This document shows positions 30,181-39,732 of a stretch of 51,890 nucleotides of DNA, piece by piece. The notes under the pieces were generated by a model. That model had not been told where the DNA came from, did no database searches, and saw only the letters and a program-made list of their open reading frames with translations. How positions within the stretch are numbered: the stretch's first letter is position 1; the number at the start of each line of letters is the position of its first letter. The translations under genes were made by a program, and so were the position numbers. Where the stretch lies: IMG/VR virus record IMGVR_UViG_3300025890_000039, positions 1 through 51,890 of that record. One strand, 5' to 3'. The DNA is from a virus.

Positions 30181-30915
30181 TCAACTAAAATCAAAATATT
30201 TTTTTATCAAATCCGAAAAATTTGGAGACTCTATAAGATACTTTCTCAACCTAGCATCTATCTTTCTATCTACTGTAGCACTCTTCAAATGAATAATATA
30301 TGTATCGTTACTAAATTCAGTTTCATGATGAGTACTGACTAAAATTCTGTCAATGTCTCCTATATTTACCAAGTGCCTGTTTTCATCAGCAACCTCACTC
30401 AATGATGGGCTTTCACGAGGAATATTAGTTGGTTTAGTTGCTATCCTATCAATCCACCGTTTCATAAATTCATATGTACATATTCTAGGCTGTCCGATTA
30501 CAAATGAACCTAAGTATGGCGTACCCGTATCTCTTTTACATAATTGTATATCATACTTATTGTCAATCAACGGAGACAAGTCTTTGACAAATATACAGTC
30601 ACCATCAACCATTATCAATGGCATTTTAGTTGACTCCAAAAGATGTTTGAATATAATAGTTTTTGCTCCAACATTTTCTTGCCATCCTTTACCCCAAGCA
30701 CCACCTTCATTGAAGTCTGTATCTAATCCTGAATCGTATATGAATACTTGCTCTCCTTTGCTGTAAAAGTAATCCTTTTGATATTCCTCCAGTCCAGTAT
30801 CTACTATAAATACTTTATCCACTTTTGTCATATCATTATTTTCATACAATGAGTTTATCCATACTTTACCGAATGGAAAGTATGAAGAATTGAAAACTAC
30901 CATTATATTATACAT
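30181..30915 (-). CDS. GT-A-like glycosyltransferase
   Basis: 244 residues. MVVFNSSYFPFGKVWINSL opening, KVFIVDTGL, and PLIMVDGDCIFV (DxD in VDGDC) match GT8-like family members, with a His-rich C-terminal STHHETEF. Overlaps 30908-31723 by 8 bases. Confidence 0.8.
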   Translation of the reverse strand: MYNIMVVFNSSYFPFGKVWINSLYENNDMTKVDKVFIVDTGLEEYQKDYFYSKGEQVFIYDSGLDTDFNEGGAWGKGWQENVGAKTIIFKHLLESTKMPLIMVDGDCIFVKDLSPLIDNKYDIQLCKRDTGTPYLGSFVIGQPRICTYEFMKRWIDRIATKPTNIPRESPSLSEVADENRHLVNIGDIDRILVSTHHETEFSNDTYIIHLKSATVDRKIDARLRKYLIESPNFSDLIKKYFDFS

Positions 30916-31723
30916 CTAAGTCTATCCTTTTTATCTTTTTATATGCTGGATTTGTATCCGAACATATATTCAACTCTATTTTATTTTCTTCTAAAAAGTA
31001 ATGTAAGCCTTTTGTAGAGTCTATAACCATTTTTGTCTCTTCGTAACTCATACCAGCAGAGCCACCGACTGGTAACTTCTTCACATTTACATCGTCATAT
31101 TCTGTTTTATGCCCGTCTTTACCATCAGCATAGAAATGGTCGTATCTTACAAACTTTTTACCTTTATCCTCTTCATTCAAAACTCCTATATCCCATCCTA
31201 TAGTTACAATCTTTTTACATCCAGCATACAATGCTATCGGTAATCCACTTTCGTACATTATGCCAGAACCCCAAGGTCTTTCAAAGGAGTTTTCAATTAG
31301 TAGACTTTCGAAGTCTCCTTTATAAGCTATTGTATTTTCATAACCACCCCAGTTTCTTGTGAGCGGCAACATAAAGTCACATCTCATATTATTTTCAATG
31401 AGATAATGAGGTTGATTTTGCATAAATACTATCCAAGAAACTATTGTTGATTCATTGTATTCATAATCTTTATAGTTACAAAAATTCATAAGATGTATAT
31501 CTGTAACATCAGAATATAAATCATACATCTGTTTTATTCCGATTACAAACTTATCAGATAAAAACTTTCTTAGTTTTTCTTCATCATGCTTTCTAAGAGA
31601 AGGACCTGGAGCAACTATGTAAGCAGTCTTATCATTGTAACGATTCTGTAAGCACTGTAATCTACTGAAAGACTCGTCTGATTGTAACATTTCCTGTCTA
31701 ATATCTTTAGTTCTATCTAACAC
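30908..31723 (-). CDS. DUF115/CST-I-like glycan protein (GPSL motif)
   Basis: 271 residues. AYIVAPGPSLRKHDEEKL holds the GPSL loop typical of DUF115/MAF-like and GT42 sialyltransferase-type proteins; IVTIGWDIGVLN and HFYADGKDG follow. May transfer a nonulosonic-acid-type sugar, which would fit the NeuA-like protein at 34515-35159, but the substrate is not shown. Confidence 0.72.
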   Translation of the reverse strand: MLDRTKDIRQEMLQSDESFSRLQCLQNRYNDKTAYIVAPGPSLRKHDEEKLRKFLSDKFVIGIKQMYDLYSDVTDIHLMNFCNYKDYEYNESTIVSWIVFMQNQPHYLIENNMRCDFMLPLTRNWGGYENTIAYKGDFESLLIENSFERPWGSGIMYESGLPIALYAGCKKIVTIGWDIGVLNEEDKGKKFVRYDHFYADGKDGHKTEYDDVNVKKLPVGGSAGMSYEETKMVIDSTKGLHYFLEENKIELNICSDTNPAYKKIKRIDLDV

Positions 31724-32651
31724 TCTCTAATCTCCTCGCAAATTTTTGACATTCATCATTGAAGTTAGCTTCAGCAACCTTCAAAAACTCTTTCTTCATA
31801 ACATTACCACCATCACCAAGTGTATTATCGCTAAGCATCTTTACATATGGATTCTCAAACTTATACTTTTTATTCTCCATAGTTATTATATTCTCAATAA
31901 CATATTGCTGTATGTCGTACTTTTGTTGTAACATATGTTGACAACAAGTAGCTACAAACGTATCATCCAATCCATAGCCAGGAAAGGTATCAGGAATATC
32001 TACCAGCTTCAATAAATTAGAAGAGAATGTCGTAAATAGTCCACCACCAAATTTAATAGTAGGAATTGGTTTTATATTTACCTCATCTAAGTAATCAAAG
32101 CACTCTTTATCTAAAGCATAATGATCATATGATTTCCAAATAAAAGAATCAAATCCATAGTCTAACCATCTATCATTTGAAATTACATCCCAACTAGCAT
32201 CCCATAACTTTAATATTTGTGGATTTATAATATGATACTCATTGTTTACTTGGTCTATACTTCTGAATATATAACTTAGCATATAAATTGGAAAGAATAT
32301 ATCGCAATCCATATAAGTAAAGTGTGATGTTGTATCAGCATACTTTCTAATACTATTTCTTCTCTTATCATTACAACCAAGAACAGAATTATCATCGACT
32401 ATATCGAATATATTTTTATGACTCCAATCAGCCTTTCTCTCCATCATTTCCCATTTTGCCACAAAGTATTCCTTTGGGATTTTACTATTTTCCCAATTTG
32501 TTAATTTATCTGATAGATTCAATGTAGCATCTAATACTACCTCATCACCCTTTTCTAAAAAATGAGCAGACCTATGTAAGTGATCAAGCATTCTATCAAA
32601 GTCATCTATTTCTCTTGGTAAACAATGTGATATAATATGTAGTCTAGCCAT
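31713..32651 (-). CDS. Glycosyltransferase, GT2-like
   Basis: 312 residues. FTYMDCDIFFPIYML (DxD), KFGGGLFTTFSSNL, and FPGYGLDDTFVAT (acidic base region seen in GT2-type enzymes). Overlaps the epimerase gene 32644-33537 by 8 bases. Confidence 0.8.
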   Translation of the reverse strand: MARLHIISHCLPREIDDFDRMLDHLHRSAHFLEKGDEVVLDATLNLSDKLTNWENSKIPKEYFVAKWEMMERKADWSHKNIFDIVDDNSVLGCNDKRRNSIRKYADTTSHFTYMDCDIFFPIYMLSYIFRSIDQVNNEYHIINPQILKLWDASWDVISNDRWLDYGFDSFIWKSYDHYALDKECFDYLDEVNIKPIPTIKFGGGLFTTFSSNLLKLVDIPDTFPGYGLDDTFVATCCQHMLQQKYDIQQYVIENIITMENKKYKFENPYVKMLSDNTLGDGGNVMKKEFLKVAEANFNDECQKFARRLESVR

Positions 32652-33537
32652 TTATAGTATCCTCAGCATATTTATAGAACAACTCTATTCCCTTTTCAAT
32701 TGATATTGTAGGTTTCCAATCAAGTAATCTCAACTTCTCATTGTTACCAGTACAACCAAATTGGTCTCCATCAGGTGAACCGATATTCTGTATGTCGAAT
32801 TCCTCTTCATCCCTGCCACTGTTCTCTATTAGAGTTTTTATGATGTTTCCTATTGTTATTTTATTCATGCGACAAAGATTATATACTTCGCCATTCGTAT
32901 CTTTTTTAAGTCCAAGTAACAGCGCATTGATATTATCATCTATATAAATTAGACTTCTGTATCTATCCAAGCTACCAGTAACTTTTATAGTATTGCCCCT
33001 CACAACCTGATTGGCAAATGCAGCAACAACTCCTTGCCTCTCAACATGCAAATTCTGTCCAGCTCCATATGTGTTAAACACTCTGAATATTGTATAATCA
33101 ATTCCATATTGTGAATATGATTTCAAACAATACTCTCCGTACAACTTTGATAAAGCATAATTTGATAATGGATTCAATTCTGCCTCTTCATTTACACACT
33201 CACCTTCACCATAAACAGCCATTGTAGATGTGTATATTATCTTCTTCACATCCATATGCTTAGCAAACCTACATACATTCAAAGTTCCTTTTACATTCCA
33301 ATCCACATCCAATTCAGGCTCAACCATAGACCTATGTCCATATGATTGTCCAGCAGTATGGTATATAACATCAATCGGTGTATTATATAATTGTTGAAAG
33401 TTATCGTATACTGAAATATCAAATTGATGATCAGCACCCCATATTTTATCAACTGTAACTACATTATGTCCTAGCTCTATGAGTCTTTTAGTTAGAGCCT
33501 TTCCAATAAAACCATTACCAGTAACCAATATATTCAT
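32644..33537 (-). CDS. NAD-dependent sugar-nucleotide epimerase
   Basis: 297 residues. ILVTGNGFIGKAL nucleotide loop, VIYHTAGQSYGHRS, IYTSTMAVYGEGE and the catalytic YALSK. UDP-glucose 4-epimerase or dTDP-type SDR; the substrate is not determined. Directly precedes the SIS-HAD fusion on the message in reverse order. Confidence 0.88.
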   Translation of the reverse strand: MNILVTGNGFIGKALTKRLIELGHNVVTVDKIWGADHQFDISVYDNFQQLYNTPIDVIYHTAGQSYGHRSMVEPELDVDWNVKGTLNVCRFAKHMDVKKIIYTSTMAVYGEGECVNEEAELNPLSNYALSKLYGEYCLKSYSQYGIDYTIFRVFNTYGAGQNLHVERQGVVAAFANQVVRGNTIKVTGSLDRYRSLIYIDDNINALLLGLKKDTNGEVYNLCRMNKITIGNIIKTLIENSGRDEEEFDIQNIGSPDGDQFGCTGNNEKLRLLDWKPTISIEKGIELFYKYAEDTING

Positions 33538-34512
33538 CTAAGCTGGGCCTTGTCCATTATGCTCCTTCCAATATTCTGACCAAGATGTGAACCTCACACC
33601 CTTATCATCAATATATCTAACAGCCCTTGGTTTTTCAGCAGTAACCTTCGTTACAAATTTATCCATATCATGCTTTTTCAGCCACTCCCAAACTAATTGA
33701 GTACCAGTCTTTCCATTGATAAGTCCTCTATCTGGTTTAGCCTTTGCTGTAAAAATAACAACATCATAATTTTCTGATAACTTTTGCAGTGATGTTCTGG
33801 CACCCTCTATCGGTTCGTCATAGACTGTACCATCATAATATCCTTTAGAATTTTTATGAACTACACCATCAAAATCTACAGCAATATTCTTTAGTTCATC
33901 AGGAAAACTGTGTTCTCTTATTTCACCATTAGTATTGTAATGTGCAATATCTTCAGGCCTATTACCACCTATTGGCGGACATACCTTTCCACTTCCGTGA
34001 GTCAATTCGTATTGTAATAATAAAGATAATACTTCGATAGTGTGATAATATTCACATTCTGCCACAACCTCTGTTAGATTAGGAACTCTATCCACTAATG
34101 GCTTTGCTGTTAGACAAGCCATTGGTATGTCGTTTGAATAACACCATTGAAATGCTTTTATCAAATCTCTAGATGTACCTGATGATGAAAATCCTAAGAC
34201 TAAAGACCGCTTTTTCTGTTCTTTAGTTTTTGTCGAAGTAACCATCTTCAACCATTGATGCATCCAATGGTCAAAATCAGTATCATTTATTAGTGATGTA
34301 ACCACTGTAGCACTATCTGGACACACAGCATTCTTAGTACCATTACTAAGTCTTGATATGTCTATTGCTGAATGACTAGCAACTGCTAAATTACCACCAT
34401 GCCCTAAACAATAAATGTCATCAGCGTTGTTAAACTTTTCTTGCATTTCAGACCACTCATCTGAGTTTACTACATTGTAATATATCTGTTCAATGTTTTC
34501 GATATCTAGCAT
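33538..34512 (-). CDS. SIS-domain isomerase fused to HAD phosphatase
   Basis: 324 residues. N-terminal 200: SIS domain with YCLGHGGNLAVASHSAIDIS, CPDSATVVTSLIND and LGFSSSGTSRDLI, in the style of phosphoheptose isomerase GmhA. C-terminal 110: HAD domain with IAVDFDGVVHKN (nucleophile DxD) and IFTAKAKPDR (motif II), RYIDDKGVRF (motif IV). In heptose synthesis these are separate proteins (GmhA, GmhB); a fusion would make a two-step activity. Product sugar unconfirmed. Confidence 0.85.
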   Translation of the reverse strand: MLDIENIEQIYYNVVNSDEWSEMQEKFNNADDIYCLGHGGNLAVASHSAIDISRLSNGTKNAVCPDSATVVTSLINDTDFDHWMHQWLKMVTSTKTKEQKKRSLVLGFSSSGTSRDLIKAFQWCYSNDIPMACLTAKPLVDRVPNLTEVVAECEYYHTIEVLSLLLQYELTHGSGKVCPPIGGNRPEDIAHYNTNGEIREHSFPDELKNIAVDFDGVVHKNSKGYYDGTVYDEPIEGARTSLQKLSENYDVVIFTAKAKPDRGLINGKTGTQLVWEWLKKHDMDKFVTKVTAEKPRAVRYIDDKGVRFTSWSEYWKEHNGQGPA

Positions 34513-34514
34513 TA

Positions 34515-35159
34515 TTACTCCTTTATATTTTTATAAATTGCTTCGGCGATTTGCCAATCAAATTCTGTGTCTATATCTGTAGACTCTATTTCATCAAGTG
34601 TTATAAAACCAGGATTGTCACCAACCAATCCAGCCTTTTGAAACATGACATCTTTATCTATAATAGATATACCATAAGTTAGTTTTACGATATCTGGTAA
34701 GTCTTGACTGTTTGGTACATCGTCTAAATCGTAGTTTATAGGTTTACCATCTAACCATAAATGATTTTTTACCTCAGCAACCGAAGTTACACTATCGAAT
34801 CCACCACAATAATAGTCTATAGCATCTTGATGTGATTTTACAGTTACGAATGGAGCACATACTGGTGCTAAAAATACGATATCCGTTTTCGTTGTTTCAG
34901 CTATGTTTTTATGAAACTCACTATTTGTTGCTTTAGAACTCGCATAATACTCATCTCTTTTATGAGTCTTTGTTCCGTATTGTCTACCAATAGCTAACAT
35001 ATCATCACAATCTGAATTTACTAATATCTCATCTATTCCATTGATTTGTAAAAGCACTTTCAGTTTCATCTCAAGTAAATTAGATTCACCAAATGGTTTT
35101 ATATTTTTATTGGGAACTCTCTGAGAACCTTTTCTAACTGCTACAACTGCTGTAATCAT
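34515..35159 (-). CDS. NeuA/KdsB-type CMP-sugar synthetase
   Basis: 214 residues. MITAVVAVRKGSQRVPNKNI is the N-terminal nucleotide loop of acylneuraminate/KDO cytidylyltransferases, with PVCAPFVT and a C-terminal DIDTEFDWQIAE (metal Asp) typical of NeuA. Makes a CMP-activated acidic sugar. No NeuB-type synthase is visible in the window, so the sugar may come from the host. Confidence 0.9.
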   Translation of the reverse strand: MITAVVAVRKGSQRVPNKNIKPFGESNLLEMKLKVLLQINGIDEILVNSDCDDMLAIGRQYGTKTHKRDEYYASSKATNSEFHKNIAETTKTDIVFLAPVCAPFVTVKSHQDAIDYYCGGFDSVTSVAEVKNHLWLDGKPINYDLDDVPNSQDLPDIVKLTYGISIIDKDVMFQKAGLVGDNPGFITLDEIESTDIDTEFDWQIAEAIYKNIKE

Positions 35160-35821
35160 AATTGTCCACCATTTATATCAATCGTTGTTCCAGTAATATA
35201 AGAAGCCCCATCTGAGCATAAGAATACTATTGGATTTACAACCTCATCTATTTCAGCAAGTCTACCCATTGGTATTACTTCTTCTAATTTTTTTATCTCT
35301 TCTTCTGTTACTGTTTTCAATAACATATCCGTTTTGGTTTGACTTGGACAAACAGCATTCACATTTATACCACGACCAGCAACTTCAAATGCCACTTGCT
35401 TAGTCAATCCTATTATACCAGCCTTACTAGCCGTATAATGTACACCACTGGTATAGCTTCTGTGTCTACCCGCAATCGAAGAAACATTTACTATCTTACC
35501 ACCATCAGGCATAATATCTAAGGTCTTTTTTATTATGTAATAGTATCCTCTAAGATTCACATCCAATACTTCATCCCACTCATCAAAACTAACATCCTCT
35601 ATTTTGTTTGAGTAGTTTATAGCGGCTACATTGACTAAAATATCTACTGATTCAAAATCAGAAAACCATTTATCAATATCTTCTTTTTTAGATATATCAC
35701 AATTAGATGTATTTATACCAAAAACATCAGCACCCTTATGAATAAACTCATTATATACTCCCCTACCTATTCCTCTAGAAGAACCTACAACAAGTACAAC
35801 CTTATCTTCAAAATTATACAT
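35156..35821 (-). CDS. Short-chain dehydrogenase (FabG-like)
   Basis: 221 residues. VVGSSRGIGRGV loop, NVAAINYSN, NVSSIAGRH and YTASKAGIIGLTK catalytic motif, ending in the usual TGTTIDINGG. FabG-type SDR enzymes in glycan loci usually reduce or oxidise an activated sugar. Start overlaps the stop of 34515-35159 by 4 bases. Confidence 0.88.
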   Translation of the reverse strand: MYNFEDKVVLVVGSSRGIGRGVYNEFIHKGADVFGINTSNCDISKKEDIDKWFSDFESVDILVNVAAINYSNKIEDVSFDEWDEVLDVNLRGYYYIIKKTLDIMPDGGKIVNVSSIAGRHRSYTSGVHYTASKAGIIGLTKQVAFEVAGRGINVNAVCPSQTKTDMLLKTVTEEEIKKLEEVIPMGRLAEIDEVVNPIVFLCSDGASYITGTTIDINGGQL

Positions 35822-36236
35822 ACACGTGTTCTACATCTGGTTTTGTTATAGCATATCTAGCACCAGGACCATTCACACAAGTGATGAGATGTGGTACTTT
35901 TTTTGGTACGACTATTATATCCTTAGCCCATACCTTTTTGGTTCCTTGTCCTTCAATCCACCATTCCCATTCTCCATCAAGAATCACCCAATTTTCATCA
36001 GCGTTAGGGTGGTAATGTTTTCTATTACCTTCGCCTGATTGTTGGTTTATTATTACACCACCGAAAGCTTCATTGTAAGCAATCCTTACAGCCCAAGAAT
36101 TGTAAGCCCCAAACTCTGTTCTAAGTTCGTCTAAGTTTGTTGTTGTGGCATTCTGATATTTTTCTAATTGCTCCCAGCTAATGTCCTCTAAACCATCATC
36201 CTTTAGAACCTTTACTACATCTGTTTCTGAATTCAT
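35814..36236 (-). CDS. Cupin-fold protein
   Basis: 140 residues. NRKHYHPNADENWVILDGEW and the downstream VVPKKVPHLI give the two cupin metal-binding boxes (HxH...E and a distal His). Probably a sugar isomerase or epimerase accessory or a small-molecule-binding cupin. Confidence 0.85.
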   Translation of the reverse strand: MNSETDVVKVLKDDGLEDISWEQLEKYQNATTTNLDELRTEFGAYNSWAVRIAYNEAFGGVIINQQSGEGNRKHYHPNADENWVILDGEWEWWIEGQGTKKVWAKDIIVVPKKVPHLITCVNGPGARYAITKPDVEHVYV

Positions 36237-36793
36237 TATAACCCCACTATTGGTTTCTTTGATTGAGCATCCCAGTGATGTACTGGAATACCTCTTTCTC
36301 TAATTTCTGTCCTTATTTTTTTAGTTTCATCTCTTTCTTTATGAACCTTCTTTCCATGAAACTCAGCATATACAATATCTATATAATCTATTGAGCCATC
36401 TTGTATCATCTTAGGTAACACTTCATACTCAGCACCTTCAATATCCATCTTCATTATTATGTAGTCATCTTTACTAAAGTTTTCTGTAATCCATCTGCTG
36501 ATATCAACTGACTCTACTGTTATGGGATTATCAAAATCTAAGTTACCACGAGTCTTTCCGTGTATCAGAGACGAAGAAGCAGCATGACCTAAATAAAAGT
36601 CTTGCGTACCATCTTCTATCCAAACTGCTTTGTTATGAAAAGTTATACCATCTGTACTTTGTAACACTTCTGTAAATCTTGGGTTACATTCAAATGAAAT
36701 TATTTCATACTCATCGCTGTTTGGGTACTCTTCTCTGAACTTCTTTACTGATATAGCTGCATGTGCGCCTAAATCTAAAAATACTTTTCTCAT
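36236..36793 (-). CDS. FkbM-family methyltransferase
   Basis: 185 residues. KVFLDLGAHAAIS (SAM loop), SFECNPRF, and IMKMDIEGAEYEVLP, the hallmark of FkbM methyltransferases. Methylates hydroxyls on glycans or metabolites. Start one base before the stop of the adjacent cupin. Confidence 0.9.
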   Translation of the reverse strand: MRKVFLDLGAHAAISVKKFREEYPNSDEYEIISFECNPRFTEVLQSTDGITFHNKAVWIEDGTQDFYLGHAASSSLIHGKTRGNLDFDNPITVESVDISRWITENFSKDDYIIMKMDIEGAEYEVLPKMIQDGSIDYIDIVYAEFHGKKVHKERDETKKIRTEIRERGIPVHHWDAQSKKPIVGL

Positions 36794-37449
36794 TTCCGTA
36801 TATTCATTTCCTTACTAAAGTTCTCATTGTAAAACATATTTTGTTTAGTCTGCTTTTCTATAGTTTTTGGATGGTATAGACTCAATGCTTCTTGTGGTGG
36901 TAGGTGAGCATATGTTTTTATTCCTGTAATATATTCATGTAGTGGTCTAGTCCATCTTATAGATTCATCTCTTCTAAACACACGAGCTTGATAATCAGGA
37001 TAGTTCACCCAGTTCTTTTCTGTAACTCTCCAACCCCACTTCTGTATATCTTCTTGTGCCATACCCTCTACTGTATTTACTCTTGGTATCCACATCAAAT
37101 CTACATTATCATTCATTTCTATTATTCGTTTTATTTGAAGTAATAAAACTTTATGTGGGTATTCATCAGCATCTATATGAAAGATATAATCACCACTTGA
37201 CTTTTCTATAACTGAGTTTTTTTGAGCAGCAAAGTCACCGTTGAGTTTTCTATCATAGACTATCATAGACTTATGAACACCACTAAACTTTTTAGTATAG
37301 ACATCCAATTCAGACCGTACAGCATCATCATCACCATCTACACAAACAACTACCTCATCATCGTCATCCATAGTTTCGTATATAACTTCTAATAACCTCT
37401 TTAGTTCTTCAGCCTCATTGTGGACTGTAATACCGTAACTAATTTTCAA
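36790..37449 (-). CDS. Family 2 glycosyltransferase
   Basis: 219 residues. SYGITVHNEAEELKRLLEVI and VVVCVDGDDDAV followed by FHIDADEYP (DxD) and WTRPLHEYI are classic GT2 motifs. Last glycan gene before two phage hypothetical genes. Confidence 0.9.
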   Translation of the reverse strand: MKISYGITVHNEAEELKRLLEVIYETMDDDDEVVVCVDGDDDAVRSELDVYTKKFSGVHKSMIVYDRKLNGDFAAQKNSVIEKSSGDYIFHIDADEYPHKVLLLQIKRIIEMNDNVDLMWIPRVNTVEGMAQEDIQKWGWRVTEKNWVNYPDYQARVFRRDESIRWTRPLHEYITGIKTYAHLPPQEALSLYHPKTIEKQTKQNMFYNENFSKEMNIRK

Positions 37450-37957
37450 ACTTACCCTCTTCTAATAAATTTATTGTATATGGTTTGATAGTTATCGGTT
37501 CAAGATATACTGTCATACCCCTAACTTTATTCCAGTCATATGTTCTGTATCCACCAGTAAGCATCCCACCTCTTTTTGAACTTTTAGTAAAATTTTCTAC
37601 ATAACTTTTTATTCTATTGAAGTCTCCTTGAACTCTTCTTTTAGAAGATACTCCACCTATGTCTACTCTTATGATTGCTTCATTTGATTTTGTCTTTCGT
37701 AATAGTACTACAGTACCTAACTTTTTCATTTCTTTTAGAAAGTTATCGGATTGAAATGCAGTTACCGGCATATTTCTACTCTCTATTTTCAAGCCAACAA
37801 GATGTTTATTATTAGTACCATCTTTTTTAGAATATGGTATCTGTACACCCATTACAAGTATACTATGTAGTTTCAGTTGTCCTTTAGTTCTGTACCTAAA
37901 TGATATTATATCACCCGCACCAACTTTACCCCAACTCGTTTGCTGTCTCATTGACAA
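37439..37957 (-). CDS. Hypothetical basic phage protein
   Basis: 172 residues, beta-rich and basic, with no glycan-enzyme motif. It interrupts the glycan island together with 37926-38396. Overlaps both neighbours by 11 and 32 bases. Confidence 0.7.
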   Translation of the reverse strand: MSMRQQTSWGKVGAGDIISFRYRTKGQLKLHSILVMGVQIPYSKKDGTNNKHLVGLKIESRNMPVTAFQSDNFLKEMKKLGTVVLLRKTKSNEAIIRVDIGGVSSKRRVQGDFNRIKSYVENFTKSSKRGGMLTGGYRTYDWNKVRGMTVYLEPITIKPYTINLLEEGKFEN

Positions 37958-38396
37958 TTACTCCCATAGCTTGACAAGCTTTCATAAATTCAAATTGACC
38001 AAACTTCTGAGGATTTTCTATGTCCAGTCGCTTATCCATGCCATCATATTTGTCTCTATCTTCTTCCTCGACATCTACAACTGAAGCATAGTTCCAATAC
38101 CAGTCAGTAGGAACTCCTTCAGGATATATGATGCCCTTTTCACCCATATTGATTACAGACGGAAACCAGACAAGTCCTTTTTCATCATCAATAACTTTTA
38201 AGTCATTCATTAGTTCTGTATTATTAGAAACCATCTCTTCTAAATGTAAACTATCTAAAGCAAAATTGCTGTTAGTAGTCATTCCACAATCAAAGCATAA
38301 ATAGGATTCAAATGGTTCGCCTTTGATTTCTGTTTTTTCTACAACACATTTATCTGATAAGTCCATGCATACAGGACATTTTGTTTTTTGTTCCAT
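37926..38396 (-). CDS. Zinc-ribbon protein of unknown function
   Basis: 156 residues. N-terminal CPVCMDLSDKC and CFDCGM give two CxxC pairs (about residues 8-11 and 34-37), a four-Cys zinc ribbon, followed by an acidic domain. Such proteins are common in T4-like phage genomes but uncharacterised. Confidence 0.75.
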   Translation of the reverse strand: MEQKTKCPVCMDLSDKCVVEKTEIKGEPFESYLCFDCGMTTNSNFALDSLHLEEMVSNNTELMNDLKVIDDEKGLVWFPSVINMGEKGIIYPEGVPTDWYWNYASVVDVEEEDRDKYDGMDKRLDIENPQKFGQFEFMKACQAMGVIVNETANELG

Positions 38397-38397
38397 A

Positions 38398-39732
38398 CTA
38401 CACCTTTTTTAGTTTAGGAAGTTTCATTTTATTTGGCTTACCGACTTTCTTCAACTTAGGTAAATTCAAACTAACTGCTTGTGGTTGTTCTTCAAACTTA
38501 GGTAAGCGATTATCTAATATACTACTAAATTCTACTGTCATAGCATCCAATGAGAATTTAGACTTATTCGCAATTGCCTGCTTCTTTGAGGGCGAAGCAT
38601 ACTTTTTATAATTCCTAAAAATGTCATTTATATACCTAGCAGCCTGTTGATAGTTTACAGTAAACCATTGAGCGCCCTTTACCAACATTTCTTTTGGTAA
38701 TGACGATTCGTCCACATCAGTTAGTACGCCTGGTAGCAATACTGAATGTTGTTTGTTTAGGAAGTCTACATGACCACTCCAAGCAGAAGCAACAACAGGC
38801 TTTTCAGACATACTAGCTTCTAACAATGGTCTTCCAAATCCCTCTCCATGCGTAAATGTAATATGAGCTTTTACTTTCGGGTGATTATACAGCCCATTCA
38901 TTTCTTCATCTTCCAAGTCACCATGCAACAGATAAACATTAGGTAATATACTGTCTCTACCAACATCATCTTTTATCATATTAATTTTATCAATCATCTG
39001 CTTTCTATCTGTAACAGAAAATGTAGCACCACTTGTTTTTAGTATTAGTCCTGGAGCATTCTTTTGATTTTTGAATGTCTCTAAGAATACTTTTAGTAGC
39101 ATACTCAAATCTTTTCTGTCATGCCCAAAATTACCTTGTAACCAATGACCAACAAATAAAAAGTTCCAATCGTTTTCTACTTTATCCATCTTCTCCAAAA
39201 GATATTCAGAAAACTTATTTGTTTTTTTATAGATTGAAGTATCAGTACCTTCAAACAAAACTTCCATTGGCTTAGTAAGCTTTACTATTCCTACTTTCTG
39301 CTTACTTTTTTCATCTATCTTCTCATACTCGACCTTTTCAAATCCATCCTTTACAAATTTTGATGGTACTAAATTTAAGTCCATTCTGTTCAGACCCTCT
39401 ATCCACTCTGGTTTAGGAAGAGTATTTTCTATACCAGCAGTAATTCCTATGTTGTATTTACCTATTGGCTGAAATTCATTTGGGACACTAATATGGATAT
39501 GAATTTCAGGTTGTCTTTCTAACTTTTGTTCTGTGAGTATCAAATCGATAATTTTCTTATCCTCAACATCATTTGCACTCAAAGCATTCAATGGACAATT
39601 ACCCCATCTCATAGAATTTATTTTGATATCAAACCTATCCATAGCTATCAAACTTCTAACTATATCTCTACTATGTGAACCATATCCACTTCTTGTAGCA
39701 ACAGGTCCTGTAACTAATAATAATGGCTTCAT
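38398..39732 (-). CDS. GT4-like glycosyltransferase with repeated C-terminal tail
   Basis: 444 residues. N-terminal VTGPVATRSGYGSHSRDIVR, a linker, LFVGHWLQ, and HITFTHGEGFGRPLLEASMS (EGFGRPLLE, the donor-binding E-x7-E of GT4). The final 25 residues repeat LPKLKKV twice (LPKLKKVGKPNKMKLPKLKKV), a basic tail that could anchor the enzyme to DNA, membrane or another protein. Followed by the second GT4 gene 39940-41331. Confidence 0.87.
   Translation of the reverse strand: MKPLLLVTGPVATRSGYGSHSRDIVRSLIAMDRFDIKINSMRWGNCPLNALSANDVEDKKIIDLILTEQKLERQPEIHIHISVPNEFQPIGKYNIGITAGIENTLPKPEWIEGLNRMDLNLVPSKFVKDGFEKVEYEKIDEKSKQKVGIVKLTKPMEVLFEGTDTSIYKKTNKFSEYLLEKMDKVENDWNFLFVGHWLQGNFGHDRKDLSMLLKVFLETFKNQKNAPGLILKTSGATFSVTDRKQMIDKINMIKDDVGRDSILPNVYLLHGDLEDEEMNGLYNHPKVKAHITFTHGEGFGRPLLEASMSEKPVVASAWSGHVDFLNKQHSVLLPGVLTDVDESSLPKEMLVKGAQWFTVNYQQAARYINDIFRNYKKYASPSKKQAIANKSKFSLDAMTVEFSSILDNRLPKFEEQPQAVSLNLPKLKKVGKPNKMKLPKLKKV

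Noticed and set aside
30157-30184. TTGATT-N16-CATAAT promoter candidate before the asparagine-synthase-like gene
   Set aside because: Its transcription start would fall after the GAGG ribosome-binding site of that gene.
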